A DNA stretch of 64,000 nucleotides from Sphingomonas phyllosphaerae FA2 (GCF_000427645.1 NZ_KE386571.1:3141395-3205394); one strand, 5' to 3'; shown: positions 9,196 to 18,460, counted from the first letter of the stretch. Program-made: numbers and translations. The notes: generated by a model not told the origin, from the letters alone.

Positions 9196-10570
9196 GAGCG
9201 GTTCCAACCAGATGTGGGGCGGGCGGTTCGCCGAAGGGCCGGCCGCGGTGATGCGCGAGATAAACGCCTCCATCCCCTTCGACAAGCGGATGTGGCGGCA
9301 GGATGTCGCGGGCAGCCGCGCGCATGTCGCGATGCTCGCCGAACAGGGGATCGTCTCGCCGGCGGACGCGGCGGCGATCCGCGACGGGCTGGAGCAGGTC
9401 GCGACCGGGTATGCCGCCGACGGCGTCCCCGACGATCTGGCGATGGAAGACATCCATATGCTGACCGAGGCGCGGTTGTCCGACGCGATCGGTGCCGCTG
9501 CGGGGCGGCTCCACACCGCGCGCAGCCGCAACGATCAGGTCGCGACCGACTTCCGGCTGTGGGTGCGCGACGCCACCGATCAGGTGCTGGCGGCGCTCGA
9601 CGCGCTCGATGCCGCCTTGCTGGCGCGCGCCGAGGAACATGCCGGCAGCGTGATGCCCGGCTTCACGCATCTGCAATCCGCGCAGCCGGTGACGCTCGGC
9701 CATCACCTGATGGCCTATCACGAGATGGTGTCGCGCGACATCAGCCGCTTCCGCGACAATCGCGCGCGCGGCAATCTCTGCCCGCTGGGTGCGGCGGCGC
9801 TGGCGGGGACCGGCTTCCCGGTCGACCGCCACGCCACCGCCGCCGCGCTCGGCTTCGACGGGCCGACGCGCAACAGCCTCGATTCGGTCAGCGACCGCGA
9901 CTTCGCGCTCGATTATCTGACCGCCGCCGCGCAATGCTCGCTGCATCTCAGCCGGCTCGCCGAGGAGTTCGTGCTATGGGCGTCGCAGCCGTTCGGCTTC
10001 GTGTCGCTGAGCGATCAATGGTCGACCGGCAGCTCGATCATGCCGCAGAAGCGCAACCCCGACGCCGCCGAATTGGTGCGCGGGCACAGCGGGCGGATCA
10101 CCGGCTGCCTCGTCAGCCTGATGGTGACGATGAAGGGGCTGCCGCTCGCCTATTCCAAGGACATGCAGGACGACAAGCCGCCCGTCTTCGAATGCCACGA
10201 CCTGCTGGCGATCTCGATCGCGGCGATGACCGGCATGATCGAGAGCGCCACCTTCCGCACCGACCGGATGCGCGCGTTGGCGGAAAGCGGCTTCGCCACC
10301 GCGACCGACCTCGCGGACTGGCTGGTGCGCGAGGCCGATGTGCCGTTCCGCGAGGCGCATCACATCACCGGCCGCGCGGTGGCCCGCGCCGAGGCGCTCG
10401 GCTGCACGCTCGACAAGGTGCCGCTCGCCGACCTGCAGGCGATCGACGCGCGGATCACCGATGCGGTTTACGGCGTGCTGTCGGTCGACGCGTCGGTGGC
10501 GAGCCGCAAGAGCTTCGGCGGCACCGCGCCCGACAATGTCCGCGCCGCGATCCGGGCGGCGCGCGCATGA
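9194..10570 (+). CDS. argH: Argininosuccinate lyase
   Basis: Cleaves argininosuccinate to arginine and fumarate, the last arginine step. The 458-residue protein starts [12 protein letters not shown], the expected N-terminus of the family. The superfamily signature [12 protein letters not shown] lies at residues 279-290, with the catalytic serine Ser281. TARSRNDQ and HLQSAQPVT are also present. The start codon is inside the start region of the divergent lipoprotein gene (palindrome CATG at 9193-9196). The stop overlaps the next ATG. Confidence 0.96.
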   Translation: MSGSNQMWGGRFAEGPAAVMREINASIPFDKRMWRQDVAGSRAHVAMLAEQGIVSPADAAAIRDGLEQVATGYAADGVPDDLAMEDIHMLTEARLSDAIGAAAGRLHTARSRNDQVATDFRLWVRDATDQVLAALDALDAALLARAEEHAGSVMPGFTHLQSAQPVTLGHHLMAYHEMVSRDISRFRDNRARGNLCPLGAAALAGTGFPVDRHATAAALGFDGPTRNSLDSVSDRDFALDYLTAAAQCSLHLSRLAEEFVLWASQPFGFVSLSDQWSTGSSIMPQKRNPDAAELVRGHSGRITGCLVSLMVTMKGLPLAYSKDMQDDKPPVFECHDLLAISIAAMTGMIESATFRTDRMRALAESGFATATDLADWLVREADVPFREAHHITGRAVARAEALGCTLDKVPLADLQAIDARITDAVYGVLSVDASVASRKSFGGTAPDNVRAAIRAARA

Positions 10571-10803
10571 GGGCGCTGCTGCTGCTCGTCGCCGCGCTGC
10601 CGCTCGCCGCGTGCGGATCGACGCAGGCGCTGAAGCCGGCGGCCGGCAAGCCGATGCCGGTCACGCCCTACGGCGCGGCGCAACAGCCGGCGGTCGCCGA
10701 CCTGCTCACCCCCTCGGTACAGGCGCGGCCGCAGCGCACCGGGGAAGTCCTCAAAAGCTCGCAGAAACGGGAGCCCGACCCGTTCGACCTTCCCCCACGC
10801 TGA
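10567..10803 (+). CDS. Small lipoprotein between argH and lysA
   Basis: A 78-residue protein with a lipoprotein signal peptide; the lipobox L-A-A-C puts the lipidated residue at Cys16. The mature part is proline-rich and ends DPFDLPPR. In gammaproteobacteria a small lipoprotein (LptM/LppL) also precedes lysA, but the LptM motif C-G-x-K-G-P-L-Y is absent here, so equivalence is only suggested by position. ATGA overlap with argH and a 19-base gap to lysA indicate one operon. Confidence 0.8.
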   Translation: MRALLLLVAALPLAACGSTQALKPAAGKPMPVTPYGAAQQPAVADLLTPSVQARPQRTGEVLKSSQKREPDPFDLPPR

Positions 10804-10822
10804 CGATTATCTGCGAGTGACC

Positions 10823-12079
10823 ATGGACCATTTTCATTACCGCGACGGTGCCCTGTGGTGCGAGGGCGTGCCGCTGACCCGGATCGCCGACGAGGTGGGC
10901 ACCCCCGTCTACGTCTATTCCGCCGCCGCCTTCCGCGCGCAGGCGCGCGCGTTCCGCGATGCGCTGTCGGGGGTGCCGGACGTGCATCTCGCCTATGCGA
11001 TCAAGGCCAATCCCAATCTGGCGGTGCTGCGCGTCGTCGCCGCCGAGGGCTATGGCGCCGATGTCGTCTCCGGCGGCGAGATGGCGCGCGCGTTGGCGGC
11101 CGGTATCCCGGCGAGCGGGATCGTCTTCTCGGGCGTCGGCAAGACGCGCGCCGAATTGCTGCGCGGGCTGCAGGCTGGAATTGGCCAGTTCAACCTCGAG
11201 CTGGAAGAAGAGGGTATCGTCCTCGCGCAGCTGGCGCACGAACGCGGACTGACCGCGCGCGCGGTGCTGCGCGTCAACCCGGACGTCGACGCGGGCACGC
11301 ACGCCAAGATCTCGACCGGGCGTAAGGAGAACAAGTTCGGCGTGCCGATCGATCAGGCGCCGGCGATGTATGCGCGGCTGGCGGCGCTGCCTGGCCTGTC
11401 GATGCAGGGCGTTGCAATCCACATCGGCAGCCAGTTGTTCGATCTCGCCCCGCTGGAAGCCGCCTATGTCCGCGTGAAGGCGCTGGCCGACGAGCTGCGC
11501 GCAGCAGGTCATGAGGTGGCGCGCGTCGATCTCGGCGGCGGGCTCGGCGTCCGCTACAAGGCCGGCGACGATCCGCGCACCCCGGCCGAATATGGCGCGA
11601 TGGTCGAGCGCGTGACCAAGGGCTGGGATGTGCAACTGATGTTCGAGCCCGGTCGCGTGATCGCGGGCAATGCCGGGGTGCTGCTGACGCGTGTCATCTG
11701 GGTGAAGCCGGGGGTGGTGCATCCCTATGTGATCGTCGACGCGGCGATGAACGATCTGGCGCGTCCGGCGCTGTACGACGCATGGCACGATGTCGATGCG
11801 GTGACGCCGAGCGGCGAACGGATGACGGCGAACGTCGCCGGCCCGGTGTGCGAGACCGGCGACACCTTCGCGATGGCGCGCGAGATGGACGCGGTGCGGG
11901 GCGGCGACCTCGCCGTGCTGCGTACCGCCGGCGCCTATGGCGCGACGATGGCGTCGACCTACAACAGCCGCGCCTTGGTGCCCGAGGTGCTGGTCGATGG
12001 CGATCGCTATGCGGTGGTCGCCGACCGCATCGCCGCGGAGACGATCCTCGCCGCGGAGCGCGTGCCGGAGTGGCTGTAG
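10823..12079 (+). CDS. lysA: Diaminopimelate decarboxylase
   Basis: PLP enzyme converting meso-diaminopimelate to lysine. 418 residues from the ATG at 10823 (MDHFHYRDG); a GTG two codons upstream is possible. The PLP lysine is Lys61 in YAIKANPN. HIGSQ, LGGGLGVRYK and the conserved GPVCETGDTFA near the C-terminus are all present. Follows argH and the small lipoprotein. Its end is followed at once by two mirrored repeats. Confidence 0.96.
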   Translation: MDHFHYRDGALWCEGVPLTRIADEVGTPVYVYSAAAFRAQARAFRDALSGVPDVHLAYAIKANPNLAVLRVVAAEGYGADVVSGGEMARALAAGIPASGIVFSGVGKTRAELLRGLQAGIGQFNLELEEEGIVLAQLAHERGLTARAVLRVNPDVDAGTHAKISTGRKENKFGVPIDQAPAMYARLAALPGLSMQGVAIHIGSQLFDLAPLEAAYVRVKALADELRAAGHEVARVDLGGGLGVRYKAGDDPRTPAEYGAMVERVTKGWDVQLMFEPGRVIAGNAGVLLTRVIWVKPGVVHPYVIVDAAMNDLARPALYDAWHDVDAVTPSGERMTANVAGPVCETGDTFAMAREMDAVRGGDLAVLRTAGAYGATMASTYNSRALVPEVLVDGDRYAVVADRIAAETILAAERVPEWL

Positions 12080-12104
12080 GGGCGGGCGTGACCTTTGCCG
12101 TATA

Positions 12105-12199
12105 CCGTCACCCCGGCAAAGGCCGGGGTCCAGTTGGGGGACGTAGCCGCATCAAACGCTCCGCTTGCCACTGGACCCCGGCCTCCGCCGGGGTGACGG
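12105..12199. repeat. Mirrored intergenic repeat, family B
   Basis: CCGTCACCCCGGCAAAGGCC (continuing GGGGTCCAG) at 12105-12133 is mirrored at 12171-12199. Together with the next element it fills most of the 238-base gap between lysA and the siroheme gene. Same family at 18062-18141. Confidence 0.88.
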
Positions 12200-12223
12200 G
12201 AAGTGAGGGGAGTGCCCTTCCTC

Positions 12224-12299
12224 GTCATTGCGAGCGCAGCGAAGCAATCCAGAGCCAAGCGCGCAACGCTCTGGATTGCTTCGCTGCGCTCGCAATGAC
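12224..12299. repeat. Mirrored intergenic repeat, family C
   Basis: GTCATTGCGAGCGCAGCGAA (continuing GCAATCCAGAG) is mirrored around a short spacer. It ends 18 bases before the next gene's ATG and may supply part of its 5' leader. Same family at 40461, 42898, 49656 and 62435. Confidence 0.9.
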
Positions 12300-12317
12300 G
12301 GCGTGGGGTCGCGCGGC

Positions 12318-13073
12318 ATGACGCTCCACAGCCTCCCGCTATTTGTCCGCCTTAACGGCCGCCCGGTGATCCTCGTCGGCGAGGGCGAGGCGGCGGAGCC
12401 GAAGCGGCGGTTGCTCGAACGTGCGGGAGCGGTGATCGTCGGCGAGGACCATTCCGACGCCCGCCTCGCGATCGTCGCCGATGACGACGAAGCAGTCGCG
12501 CGGCTCAAGGCGCGCGGCGTGCTGGTGAATGCCGTCGACCGCCCCGAACTCTGCGACTTTACCTTGCCCGCGATCGTCGACCGCGCGCCGGTACTGGTCG
12601 CGATCGGCACCGGCGGCGTTTCGGCCGGGCTGGCGGCGGCGGTGCGGCAGCGGCTGGAGGCGGTGCTGCCCGCGTCGTTGGGGCGGCTCGCCGAGGCGCT
12701 GCACGGTGCGCGCGCGGCGTTGCGCGCCGCGCTGCCCGATGGCGGCGCGCGGCGGCGCGCGATCGGCGCGGCGCTCGCACCCGGTGCTGCGCTCGATCCG
12801 CTGACCGATTATGACGGGCGTGACGCTGCGGCGGCGGTGCTCGGCGGGCGGGCGACGACCGGCGTCGTGCGGCTCGAACTCGCCTCGCGCGACCCCGACG
12901 ACCTCACGCTGCGGCAGGCGCGGCTGCTCGCCGCCGCCGACCGCGTCACGCACCGCGCCGACGTCCCTGCCGCGATCCTCGACCGGGCGCGCGCCGACGC
13001 CGCGCGTGAACGATGCGACGAAGCGCCGACGGACGGCACCGGGCTGACCGTCGATATCGGAATGCGATCATGA
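12318..13073 (+). CDS. Siroheme synthase N-domain protein (precorrin-2 dehydrogenase / ferrochelatase)
   Basis: Resembles the N-terminal half of CysG and yeast Met8, which oxidise precorrin-2 to sirohydrochlorin with NAD and insert iron to give siroheme for sulfite/nitrite reductases. The 251-residue protein shows the nucleotide loop VILVGEGEAAEPKRRLL, then RGVLVNAVDRPELCDFTLPA and APVLVAIGTGG. The residue equivalent to the second serine of the CysG ISSGG motif reads as threonine. No methyltransferase domain is fused. The open frame extends upstream into the repeat; the ATG at 12318 fits the family. ATGA overlap with the next gene. Confidence 0.82.
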   Translation: MTLHSLPLFVRLNGRPVILVGEGEAAEPKRRLLERAGAVIVGEDHSDARLAIVADDDEAVARLKARGVLVNAVDRPELCDFTLPAIVDRAPVLVAIGTGGVSAGLAAAVRQRLEAVLPASLGRLAEALHGARAALRAALPDGGARRRAIGAALAPGAALDPLTDYDGRDAAAAVLGGRATTGVVRLELASRDPDDLTLRQARLLAAADRVTHRADVPAAILDRARADAARERCDEAPTDGTGLTVDIGMRS

Positions 13074-14026
13074 GCGGCGTGGCATGGCGCGTCGGAGAGG
13101 ACGGCAAGGTCGACAAGGTCGCACCGAAGGCGGCGCTGTCGGGGGAGGCGACGTTCCGATGGATTCATCTCGCCTCGAACGCCGCCGAGGCGCAGGCGTG
13201 GCTGCGCGACGCCGCCGGGCTCGACACCTTTACCGTCGACGCGTTGACCGCCGCCGAGACGCGCCCGCGTGCGGAGAAGATCGGGCACGGTGCGTTCGTC
13301 AACCTGCGCGGGCGTACCGACGAGCCGCTCGACACTTCGGACGTGCTCGCCTCCATCCGCATCTGGGCGACCAAGGGGCGCGTCATCACCGTCTCGCGCA
13401 AGCGACTGGTGACGCTGGCGCGCGTCGAGGAGCAGATGGAGCGCGGCGAGCTGCGCGACCCCGGCGACCTGATCGCGGCGATCGCCACTGCGATCACCGA
13501 GGACCTCGACCCGGTCGTCGCCGATCTCGGCGACGGGCTCGACGATTGCGAGCAGAAGCTGAGCGCGCACCGCGTCTTCGAGCTGCGCCGTTCGGTGACG
13601 CGGATGCGCTCGGAGGCGATCAATTACCGCCGCTTCCTCAGCCCACAGCGCGCCGCGCTGGAGCGGCTGGCGACGTTGCCCGGCGACTGGCTGGCGGAAG
13701 ACGATCGCGCGCATCTGTCCGCCGCCGCCGACCGCGCCGCGCGCATGGCCGAGGAGGTGGAGTCGATTCGCGAGCGCGCCGCGCTGATGCACGAGGCGCT
13801 GACCGACCTGCGCGCCGAACAGCTCGACCAGCGCAGCCTGGTGATCGCGATGGTGGCGATGATCTTCCTGCCGCTGACGTTCCTGACCGGACTGTACGGG
13901 ATGAACGTCAAGGGGCTTCCCTATGCCGAGGAACCGTGGGCGTTCGACGCGATCGCGGGCGCGTGCGCGGTGATCGCGGCGGGGATCGTGATCTGGTTCG
14001 TCCAGCGGCACTGGTTCAAGGGCTAG
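13070..14026 (+). CDS. zntB: CorA-family zinc transporter ZntB
   Basis: A 318-residue inner-membrane cation transporter. A large cytoplasmic N-domain is followed by two C-terminal helices, with the signature YGMN at the end of the first (LTFLTGLYGMNVKGLPY). The segment PRAEKIGHGAFVNLRGR and the overall length fit the ZntB branch better than the Mg-specific CorA branch. Direction of zinc movement is not decidable from sequence. Translationally coupled to the siroheme gene. Confidence 0.85.
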   Translation: MSGVAWRVGEDGKVDKVAPKAALSGEATFRWIHLASNAAEAQAWLRDAAGLDTFTVDALTAAETRPRAEKIGHGAFVNLRGRTDEPLDTSDVLASIRIWATKGRVITVSRKRLVTLARVEEQMERGELRDPGDLIAAIATAITEDLDPVVADLGDGLDDCEQKLSAHRVFELRRSVTRMRSEAINYRRFLSPQRAALERLATLPGDWLAEDDRAHLSAAADRAARMAEEVESIRERAALMHEALTDLRAEQLDQRSLVIAMVAMIFLPLTFLTGLYGMNVKGLPYAEEPWAFDAIAGACAVIAAGIVIWFVQRHWFKG

Positions 14027-14046
14027 GCGCGCGCGCTGTCGCGTCC

Positions 14047-14139
14047 GTCATCCCCGCGAAGGCGGGGATCCAGAACCTCTAACGGCAGCAACTCCTTCGA
14101 AGACCTGCGCGTCTGGATCCCCGCCTTCGCGGGAATGAC
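14047..14139. repeat. Mirrored intergenic repeat, family A
   Basis: GTCATCCCCGCGAAGGCGGG and a mirrored GCGGGAATGAC arm surround a ~40-base spacer. It separates the convergent zntB and fliS genes, where it may act as a bidirectional transcript-end hairpin. Confidence 0.88.
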
Positions 14140-14149
14140 GGACGTCGCT

Positions 14150-14548
14150 TTACGCCGCGCGCGCCTGACGCCAGGCGCTGGCGATTTCCTCCAGCTCGGC
14201 GGCGACGGCGCGGAACGGGCTGCCGTCGGTGCCGATGCTCGCCTCGATCACCTGCCGCCGGCAGCCACCATAGAAGCGTGCCAGCGCGCGCGACACGTCG
14301 CCGCCCTTCTCGAAATCGAGATTGGCTTCCAGCGCGAACAGGATCGCGGTGGCGCGGGTGATGCGTTCGCTGCGGGTGGCGAACTGCTTGTGATCGGCCG
14401 CCCAGGCGGCGACGCGCAGCGCCTGCGTCAGCTCCTCGTAGAGCAGCTGGACGAGCGCCGGGCCGTCGGCCGCAGCGGTGCGGCCCGCGAGGTCGATCTC
14501 GCGATAGGTGCGCGCCGGATCGCGCAGCAGGGAAGAGGCGTAGGCCAT
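14150..14548 (-). CDS. fliS: Flagellin export chaperone FliS
   Basis: Cytosolic chaperone that binds the flagellin C-terminus and delivers it to the export gate. The 132-residue all-helical protein has the FliS pattern LVQLLYEELTQALRVA, ITRATAILFALEANLDFEKGG and FYGGCRRQVIEA. It follows fliD by 19 bases and should share its message, including the sigma-28 promoter before fliD. Last gene of the minus-strand flagellar block. Confidence 0.87.
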   Translation of the reverse strand: MAYASSLLRDPARTYREIDLAGRTAAADGPALVQLLYEELTQALRVAAWAADHKQFATRSERITRATAILFALEANLDFEKGGDVSRALARFYGGCRRQVIEASIGTDGSPFRAVAAELEEIASAWRQARAA

Positions 14549-14567
14549 GATCTGTCGTCTCTCCCGA

Positions 14568-16118
14568 TCAGCTCGACTTGTACCAGCCGTCGATCTGCTG
14601 CTTCATGAACGACTGCGTCTGCTTGTAGGCCGATACGCGAGAGTTCATGCTGGCATATTGCTGCGTCAGCCGCGCCGAGAACCGCGTCGACTGTTCGTCG
14701 ATCTTGGCGCTTTCCTTGGTCAGATCGTCCTGCGCCTTGCGGAGCTTCAGGTCGGTTGCGCCGAGCCCGTAGAGCGTGCTGCCCGACGAGAGCTTCAATG
14801 ACTGCATCGCGGCGTTGATGCCGGTCGCGCCGAAGCTGTTGGGCGTGAACATCGCCTGGATCGCATCGGGCGAGTCCTTCATCGCCTTGGTCAGCGCGGC
14901 GTCGTCGATCGTCAGCTCGCCGGTGGTCTTGTCGGTGGTGACGCCGATCCCGGCCAGCGTGGAGGGCGTGCCCGGCGCTGCATCGGGGAGCAAGGTCTTG
15001 CTCGCAAAGCCCTGCAGGTTGCGCAGCAGCTGCTTGGCGGCGGGATCGGCGCGCAGGCTGCCGTCGACCGCATTGGTCTGCTGCTTCACCTCGTTGAGCA
15101 ACTGGTTGAAGGTCTCGACGAAATCCTTGACGCCGTTGGTCAGCGCGGTGTCGGGGCGCGTGCCGGTCAGCGTCATCGAACCGGTGCCGGCCAGCGTCAG
15201 CTTCACGCCGGGGATCAGATCGCTGATCTCATTGCTGGGACGCTGGACGGTGACGCCGTCGACCGACAATTCGGCGTTGGCGGACTTGCCGACGACCGCC
15301 ATCTTCGAGGTCGCGGTCGCATCCGGCCCGATGCTGAGCGTATCGAGCGTGCCGCCGGTGCCCTTCACCGAAAACGCCTGCGCGGTGCCGCTCTGCCCCT
15401 TCAGCGACAGGAACGCGCCGCCATCGGCGTCGGTGATGATCGCGGCGGTGACGCCGGTGTTCTTGGCGTTGATCGCGGCGGCGATCCCCGACAGCGTGTC
15501 GTTGGGCGGCGCGATGTCGACGTCGAAGCTCAGGTCGGTGCCGTCGCTGGCCTTGCCGACGGTCAGGCCGTCCATCTTGCCCGCGGTGTAATTCGCGGTG
15601 CCGATGTTGATCGTCAGCTTGCCGGTGCCGAACTGGTCGGTCTTGCCCAGCTTCGCGCTGGTAACCGTCTGGACGGTGGCGAGCGAGGTGACGGTGACGT
15701 TCGCCGAGGCGGTGGCCGACATCGGCGCACCGGAAATCGCGGTCGCGCCGGCGACCTTCGGATCGCTGACGTTCGGCTGCGTCGCGAGCGAGCCGCCAGT
15801 GACGAGCGTGTTGACCGCCTTGGCGAAGTCGCTGACGAAATTCTTGAGCGTCGCGGCGTCGGAAATCTGCGCGGTCAGCTTGTCGGTCTTGGCGGTGATC
15901 TGCGCGCGCTTGGCGGCGAACTGCGCGTCGACCAACTGCGTGACGAGCGTGTCGGTGTCCACACCCGAGCCCGAGCCGAGCGAGGTCAGGATCGAGTTGG
16001 CGGTCGACTTGTTGATCGAGGATGCGGTCGACGTCTTGGTGGTCGACGACGCGGTCGCCGACGACGTTTTCGTCGTCGTCGCCGTGCTGCTCGTGCTGGT
16101 GCTGCTGATCGTCGCCAT
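14568..16118 (-). CDS. fliD: Flagellar filament cap protein FliD
   Basis: Forms the cap at the growing filament tip that folds incoming flagellin. The 516-residue protein begins with a Thr/Ser-rich stretch (~residues 1-45). The FliD N-domain (LGSGSGVDTDTLVTQLVDAQ) and a central flagellin-like domain follow, then a C-terminal coiled coil that ends FMKQQIDGWYKSS. AGGAG at 16127-16123 is a good ribosome-binding site for the ATG at 16118. A near-perfect sigma-28 promoter spans the flhB stop just upstream. Confidence 0.93.
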   Translation of the reverse strand: MATISSTSTSSTATTTKTSSATASSTTKTSTASSINKSTANSILTSLGSGSGVDTDTLVTQLVDAQFAAKRAQITAKTDKLTAQISDAATLKNFVSDFAKAVNTLVTGGSLATQPNVSDPKVAGATAISGAPMSATASANVTVTSLATVQTVTSAKLGKTDQFGTGKLTINIGTANYTAGKMDGLTVGKASDGTDLSFDVDIAPPNDTLSGIAAAINAKNTGVTAAIITDADGGAFLSLKGQSGTAQAFSVKGTGGTLDTLSIGPDATATSKMAVVGKSANAELSVDGVTVQRPSNEISDLIPGVKLTLAGTGSMTLTGTRPDTALTNGVKDFVETFNQLLNEVKQQTNAVDGSLRADPAAKQLLRNLQGFASKTLLPDAAPGTPSTLAGIGVTTDKTTGELTIDDAALTKAMKDSPDAIQAMFTPNSFGATGINAAMQSLKLSSGSTLYGLGATDLKLRKAQDDLTKESAKIDEQSTRFSARLTQQYASMNSRVSAYKQTQSFMKQQIDGWYKSS

Positions 16119-16128
16119 GATGCTCTCC

Positions 16129-16155
16129 TAAACGGCCGCGCGCGGCGATTCTTTA
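16129..16155 (-). promoter_or_regulatory. Sigma-28 promoter of fliD-fliS
   Basis: On the minus strand TAAAGAAT, an 11-base spacer, then GCCGTTTA. TAAA and GCCG are exactly 15 bases apart, as in the FliA consensus. The TAAA contains the flhB stop codon TAA. The -10 box ends 10 bases before the fliD ATG, so a start six to eight bases downstream would fall within or after the ribosome-binding site. Confidence 0.75.
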
Positions 16156-17277
16156 TGACTGTCGGACACCATTTTCGTCGAAACGTGCGGTGTCGGGCAC
16201 GTCGACCGGCGGTTGCGTTCCGCCGGCTTGCGCATTGAGTCCAAAGACAAAAGCCAGCACGGTGGCGATGGCGAGGTACAGATCGTCGCGCACCTCCTGT
16301 CCCTCGCGGCTGGTATAGTAAACGGCGCGCGCCAGCGCCGGATACTCGAGGATCGGCAGCGCGCGGTCCTTCGCGGCGGACCGGATCGCGAGCGCCAGCG
16401 CGCCGCGCCCCTTGGCGACCACCACCGGCACCTCGTCGCGCCCACGTTCGTAGCGCAACGCGACCGCGAAATGCGTCGGGTTGGTGAGTACGACATGCGC
16501 CTGGTCGAGCGCCTTGTGCATCCCCCCGGACAGCATTTCGCGCTGCTTCATGCGCATATGCCCCTTCATCTCGGGGTTGCCCTCGCTCTCCTTATGCTCG
16601 TCCTTGACCTCCTGCTTGGTCATGCGCAGCTTCTTGAGCAGCTGCATGATCTGGGTCGGCACGTCGATCATGCCGATCGCGACCAGCCCCATCGACATGA
16701 CGAGCAGGACGTGGGTCAGCGTCGACCCCAGCCCAGCGAGCGCGACCGGCAGGTTCGAGGCGGCGAGCCCGAAGCTGAAATGCGCGGTCTGCCGCAGCAT
16801 CCACGCGCCGATCGCGCCCAGCAACGTCACCTTGAGCAGCGATTTGCCGAGTTCGATCCAGCCCTGCATCCCGACGATGCGCATGATCCCGGAGCCGGGA
16901 TTGATCCGTGATGCCTTGGGCGCGAGCAATTTGGCGTTGAAGCTGAGCGAGCCGAGCCCGGCCTGGCTGGCGATCGCGGCGGCGATCGTGATCGCGAACA
17001 GCGTGCCGAGCGGCGCGGCGAGCTTCCACCCGGCCTGCACCAGCGGGCGCCACGGCTGGAAATCCTCGACATCGGCGCGCCCGAAGCTGAAGCTCGCCGC
17101 CATCACCTCGCGACACGCCGCGAGCAGCGCCGGGCCGAAGAACATGATCCACGTGATGCCGGCCAGCACGACGAACGCGGTTGCGAGATCGCGGCTCTTG
17201 AGGACATCGCCCTTCTCCTTGGCGTCGTCGCGACGCTTCTGGGTTGGGGCTTCTGTCTTGTCGCCACCCTCCGACAT
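16153..17277 (-). CDS. flhB: Flagellar export switch protein FlhB
   Basis: Inner-membrane part of the flagellar type III export gate that switches specificity from rod/hook to filament substrates. The 374-residue protein has the basic N-terminus typical of FlhB (GDKTEAPTQKRRDDAKEKGD) and four membrane helices. The self-cleaving motif is Asn266-Pro-Thr-His269. Conserved GGMHKALDQAHVVLTNPTHF surrounds the cleavage site. Its start overlaps the fliR stop (ATGA). Confidence 0.96.
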   Translation of the reverse strand: MSEGGDKTEAPTQKRRDDAKEKGDVLKSRDLATAFVVLAGITWIMFFGPALLAACREVMAASFSFGRADVEDFQPWRPLVQAGWKLAAPLGTLFAITIAAAIASQAGLGSLSFNAKLLAPKASRINPGSGIMRIVGMQGWIELGKSLLKVTLLGAIGAWMLRQTAHFSFGLAASNLPVALAGLGSTLTHVLLVMSMGLVAIGMIDVPTQIMQLLKKLRMTKQEVKDEHKESEGNPEMKGHMRMKQREMLSGGMHKALDQAHVVLTNPTHFAVALRYERGRDEVPVVVAKGRGALALAIRSAAKDRALPILEYPALARAVYYTSREGQEVRDDLYLAIATVLAFVFGLNAQAGGTQPPVDVPDTARFDENGVRQS

Positions 17278-18050
17278 CAGCCGAGCACCAGGCTTTGCGC
17301 GGCGGCGAGCCCTTCACGGACGATCACCTGCATGTAATCGCCCATCGCGGGCAGCGCGATCGCGAGGCTGATTACGCCGACCGCAAGGCTGGCGGGCAGG
17401 CCGATCGAGAACAGGTTGAGCGACGGCGCCGAGCGCGACACCATCCCCATCACCAGGTTGAGGCACAGCAGCAGGAAGCCGACCGGCAGCGCGAGCAACA
17501 GCCCGGCCATGAACGCATAGCCGCCGAACAGCGCGATGTCGCGCAGCTGCGCCGCGTTCATCCACGCCGCGCCGGGCGGCAGCGCGGTGTAGCTCTTCAC
17601 CACCATGTCGACGAGCACCAGATGCCCGTCGAGCGACAGGAACAGCAAGGTCAGCAGGATCGACAGGAACTGGCCGACCGCCGGGCTGGAGCGCCCCGAA
17701 TTGGGGTCGATCATATTGGCGAAGCCGATCCCCATCGATCCGCCGATGATCTCGCCCGCCACCAATGGTGCGGCGAAGGCGATCTGGACGATGAAGCCCA
17801 TCGCGAGCCCGACCAGTGCTTCGGCCGCGACCGCCACGAAGGTGGCGAGCGCGAAGATCGTCGGCGGCTGCTGGATCGATGTGGTGCCGAGCACCAGCAC
17901 CCCGACCGCGCCCGACAGCGTGATCCGCACCGGCAAGGGCACGGAGACGTTGCCGAACACGGGTGCCGCGATGAACGCCGCGCCGACGCGGATCATCACG
18001 AAGATCAGCGCCCAGAGTTGCGGTTCGATGCTTAAGCCAAAGCCCAGCAC
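17277..18050 (-). CDS. fliR: Flagellar export gate protein FliR
   Basis: Integral membrane protein of 257 residues that wraps the FliP5Q4R1 export gate. Several hydrophobic segments are present, with the signature GGSMGIGFANMIDPNSGRSS and ALPVGFLLLCLNLVMGMVSR. The start is GTG at 18050, supported by a GGAGG sequence seven bases before it at 18056-18060 on the reverse strand. A family-B repeat starts right after that site, so the ribosome-binding site is all that separates gene and repeat. Confidence 0.93.
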   Translation of the reverse strand: MLGFGLSIEPQLWALIFVMIRVGAAFIAAPVFGNVSVPLPVRITLSGAVGVLVLGTTSIQQPPTIFALATFVAVAAEALVGLAMGFIVQIAFAAPLVAGEIIGGSMGIGFANMIDPNSGRSSPAVGQFLSILLTLLFLSLDGHLVLVDMVVKSYTALPPGAAWMNAAQLRDIALFGGYAFMAGLLLALPVGFLLLCLNLVMGMVSRSAPSLNLFSIGLPASLAVGVISLAIALPAMGDYMQVIVREGLAAAQSLVLG

Positions 18051-18061
18051 CTTACGCCTCC

Positions 18062-18141
18062 GTCACCCCGGCGCAGGCCGGGGTCCAGAGCCACGCAGAA
18101 CCACGCTTGCGGCTCTGGACCCCGACCTGCGCCGGGGCGAC
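18062..18141. repeat. Mirrored intergenic repeat, family B, between fliQ and fliR
   Basis: GTCACCCCGGCGCAGGCCGG (continuing GGTCCAGAGCC) is mirrored around a short spacer. It sits inside an operon whose other junctions mostly overlap or abut. The folded RNA would lie directly before the fliR ribosome-binding site. Confidence 0.88.
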
Positions 18142-18161
18142 GGGGAGGGTCTGGCCCAAGG

Positions 18162-18443
18162 TTAGTGGACCAGATCCGGGATGCGCGCGAAGATCTCGGT
18201 GGTGAAGTCGCTCAGCAGCCCGAGGATCATCGCGCCGAACACCATGATCGACACCGCGACGACGATCAGCTTCGGGACGAAGCTCAGCGTCTGTTCGTTG
18301 ATCGAGGTCGCGGCCTGCACCATCCCGAGGATCAGCCCCGACAGCAACGCCGGGATCAGGATCGGCGCGGAGACGAGCGCCAGCACCCACATGGTCTGGT
18401 TGGCGACGGTCAGGAAGTAATCGGCGTCGACGAGCGGTTGCAT
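18162..18443 (-). CDS. fliQ: Flagellar export gate protein FliQ
   Basis: A 93-residue two-helix membrane subunit of the export gate, with the conserved APILIPALLSGLILGMVQAA and TSINEQTLSFVPKL. Length is normal for FliQ (about 89). It is isolated from both neighbours by mirrored repeats (18062-18141 and 18461-18553), while fliP, fliO, fliN and fliM upstream mostly overlap. Confidence 0.93.
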   Translation of the reverse strand: MQPLVDADYFLTVANQTMWVLALVSAPILIPALLSGLILGMVQAATSINEQTLSFVPKLIVVAVSIMVFGAMILGLLSDFTTEIFARIPDLVH

Positions 18444-18460
18444 GTCACTATTCTCTCTTC

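Noticed and set aside
12105..12299. CRISPR-like spaced repeats
   Set aside because: The repeats are two different inverted pairs, not direct repeats with unique spacers, and no cas gene is present.
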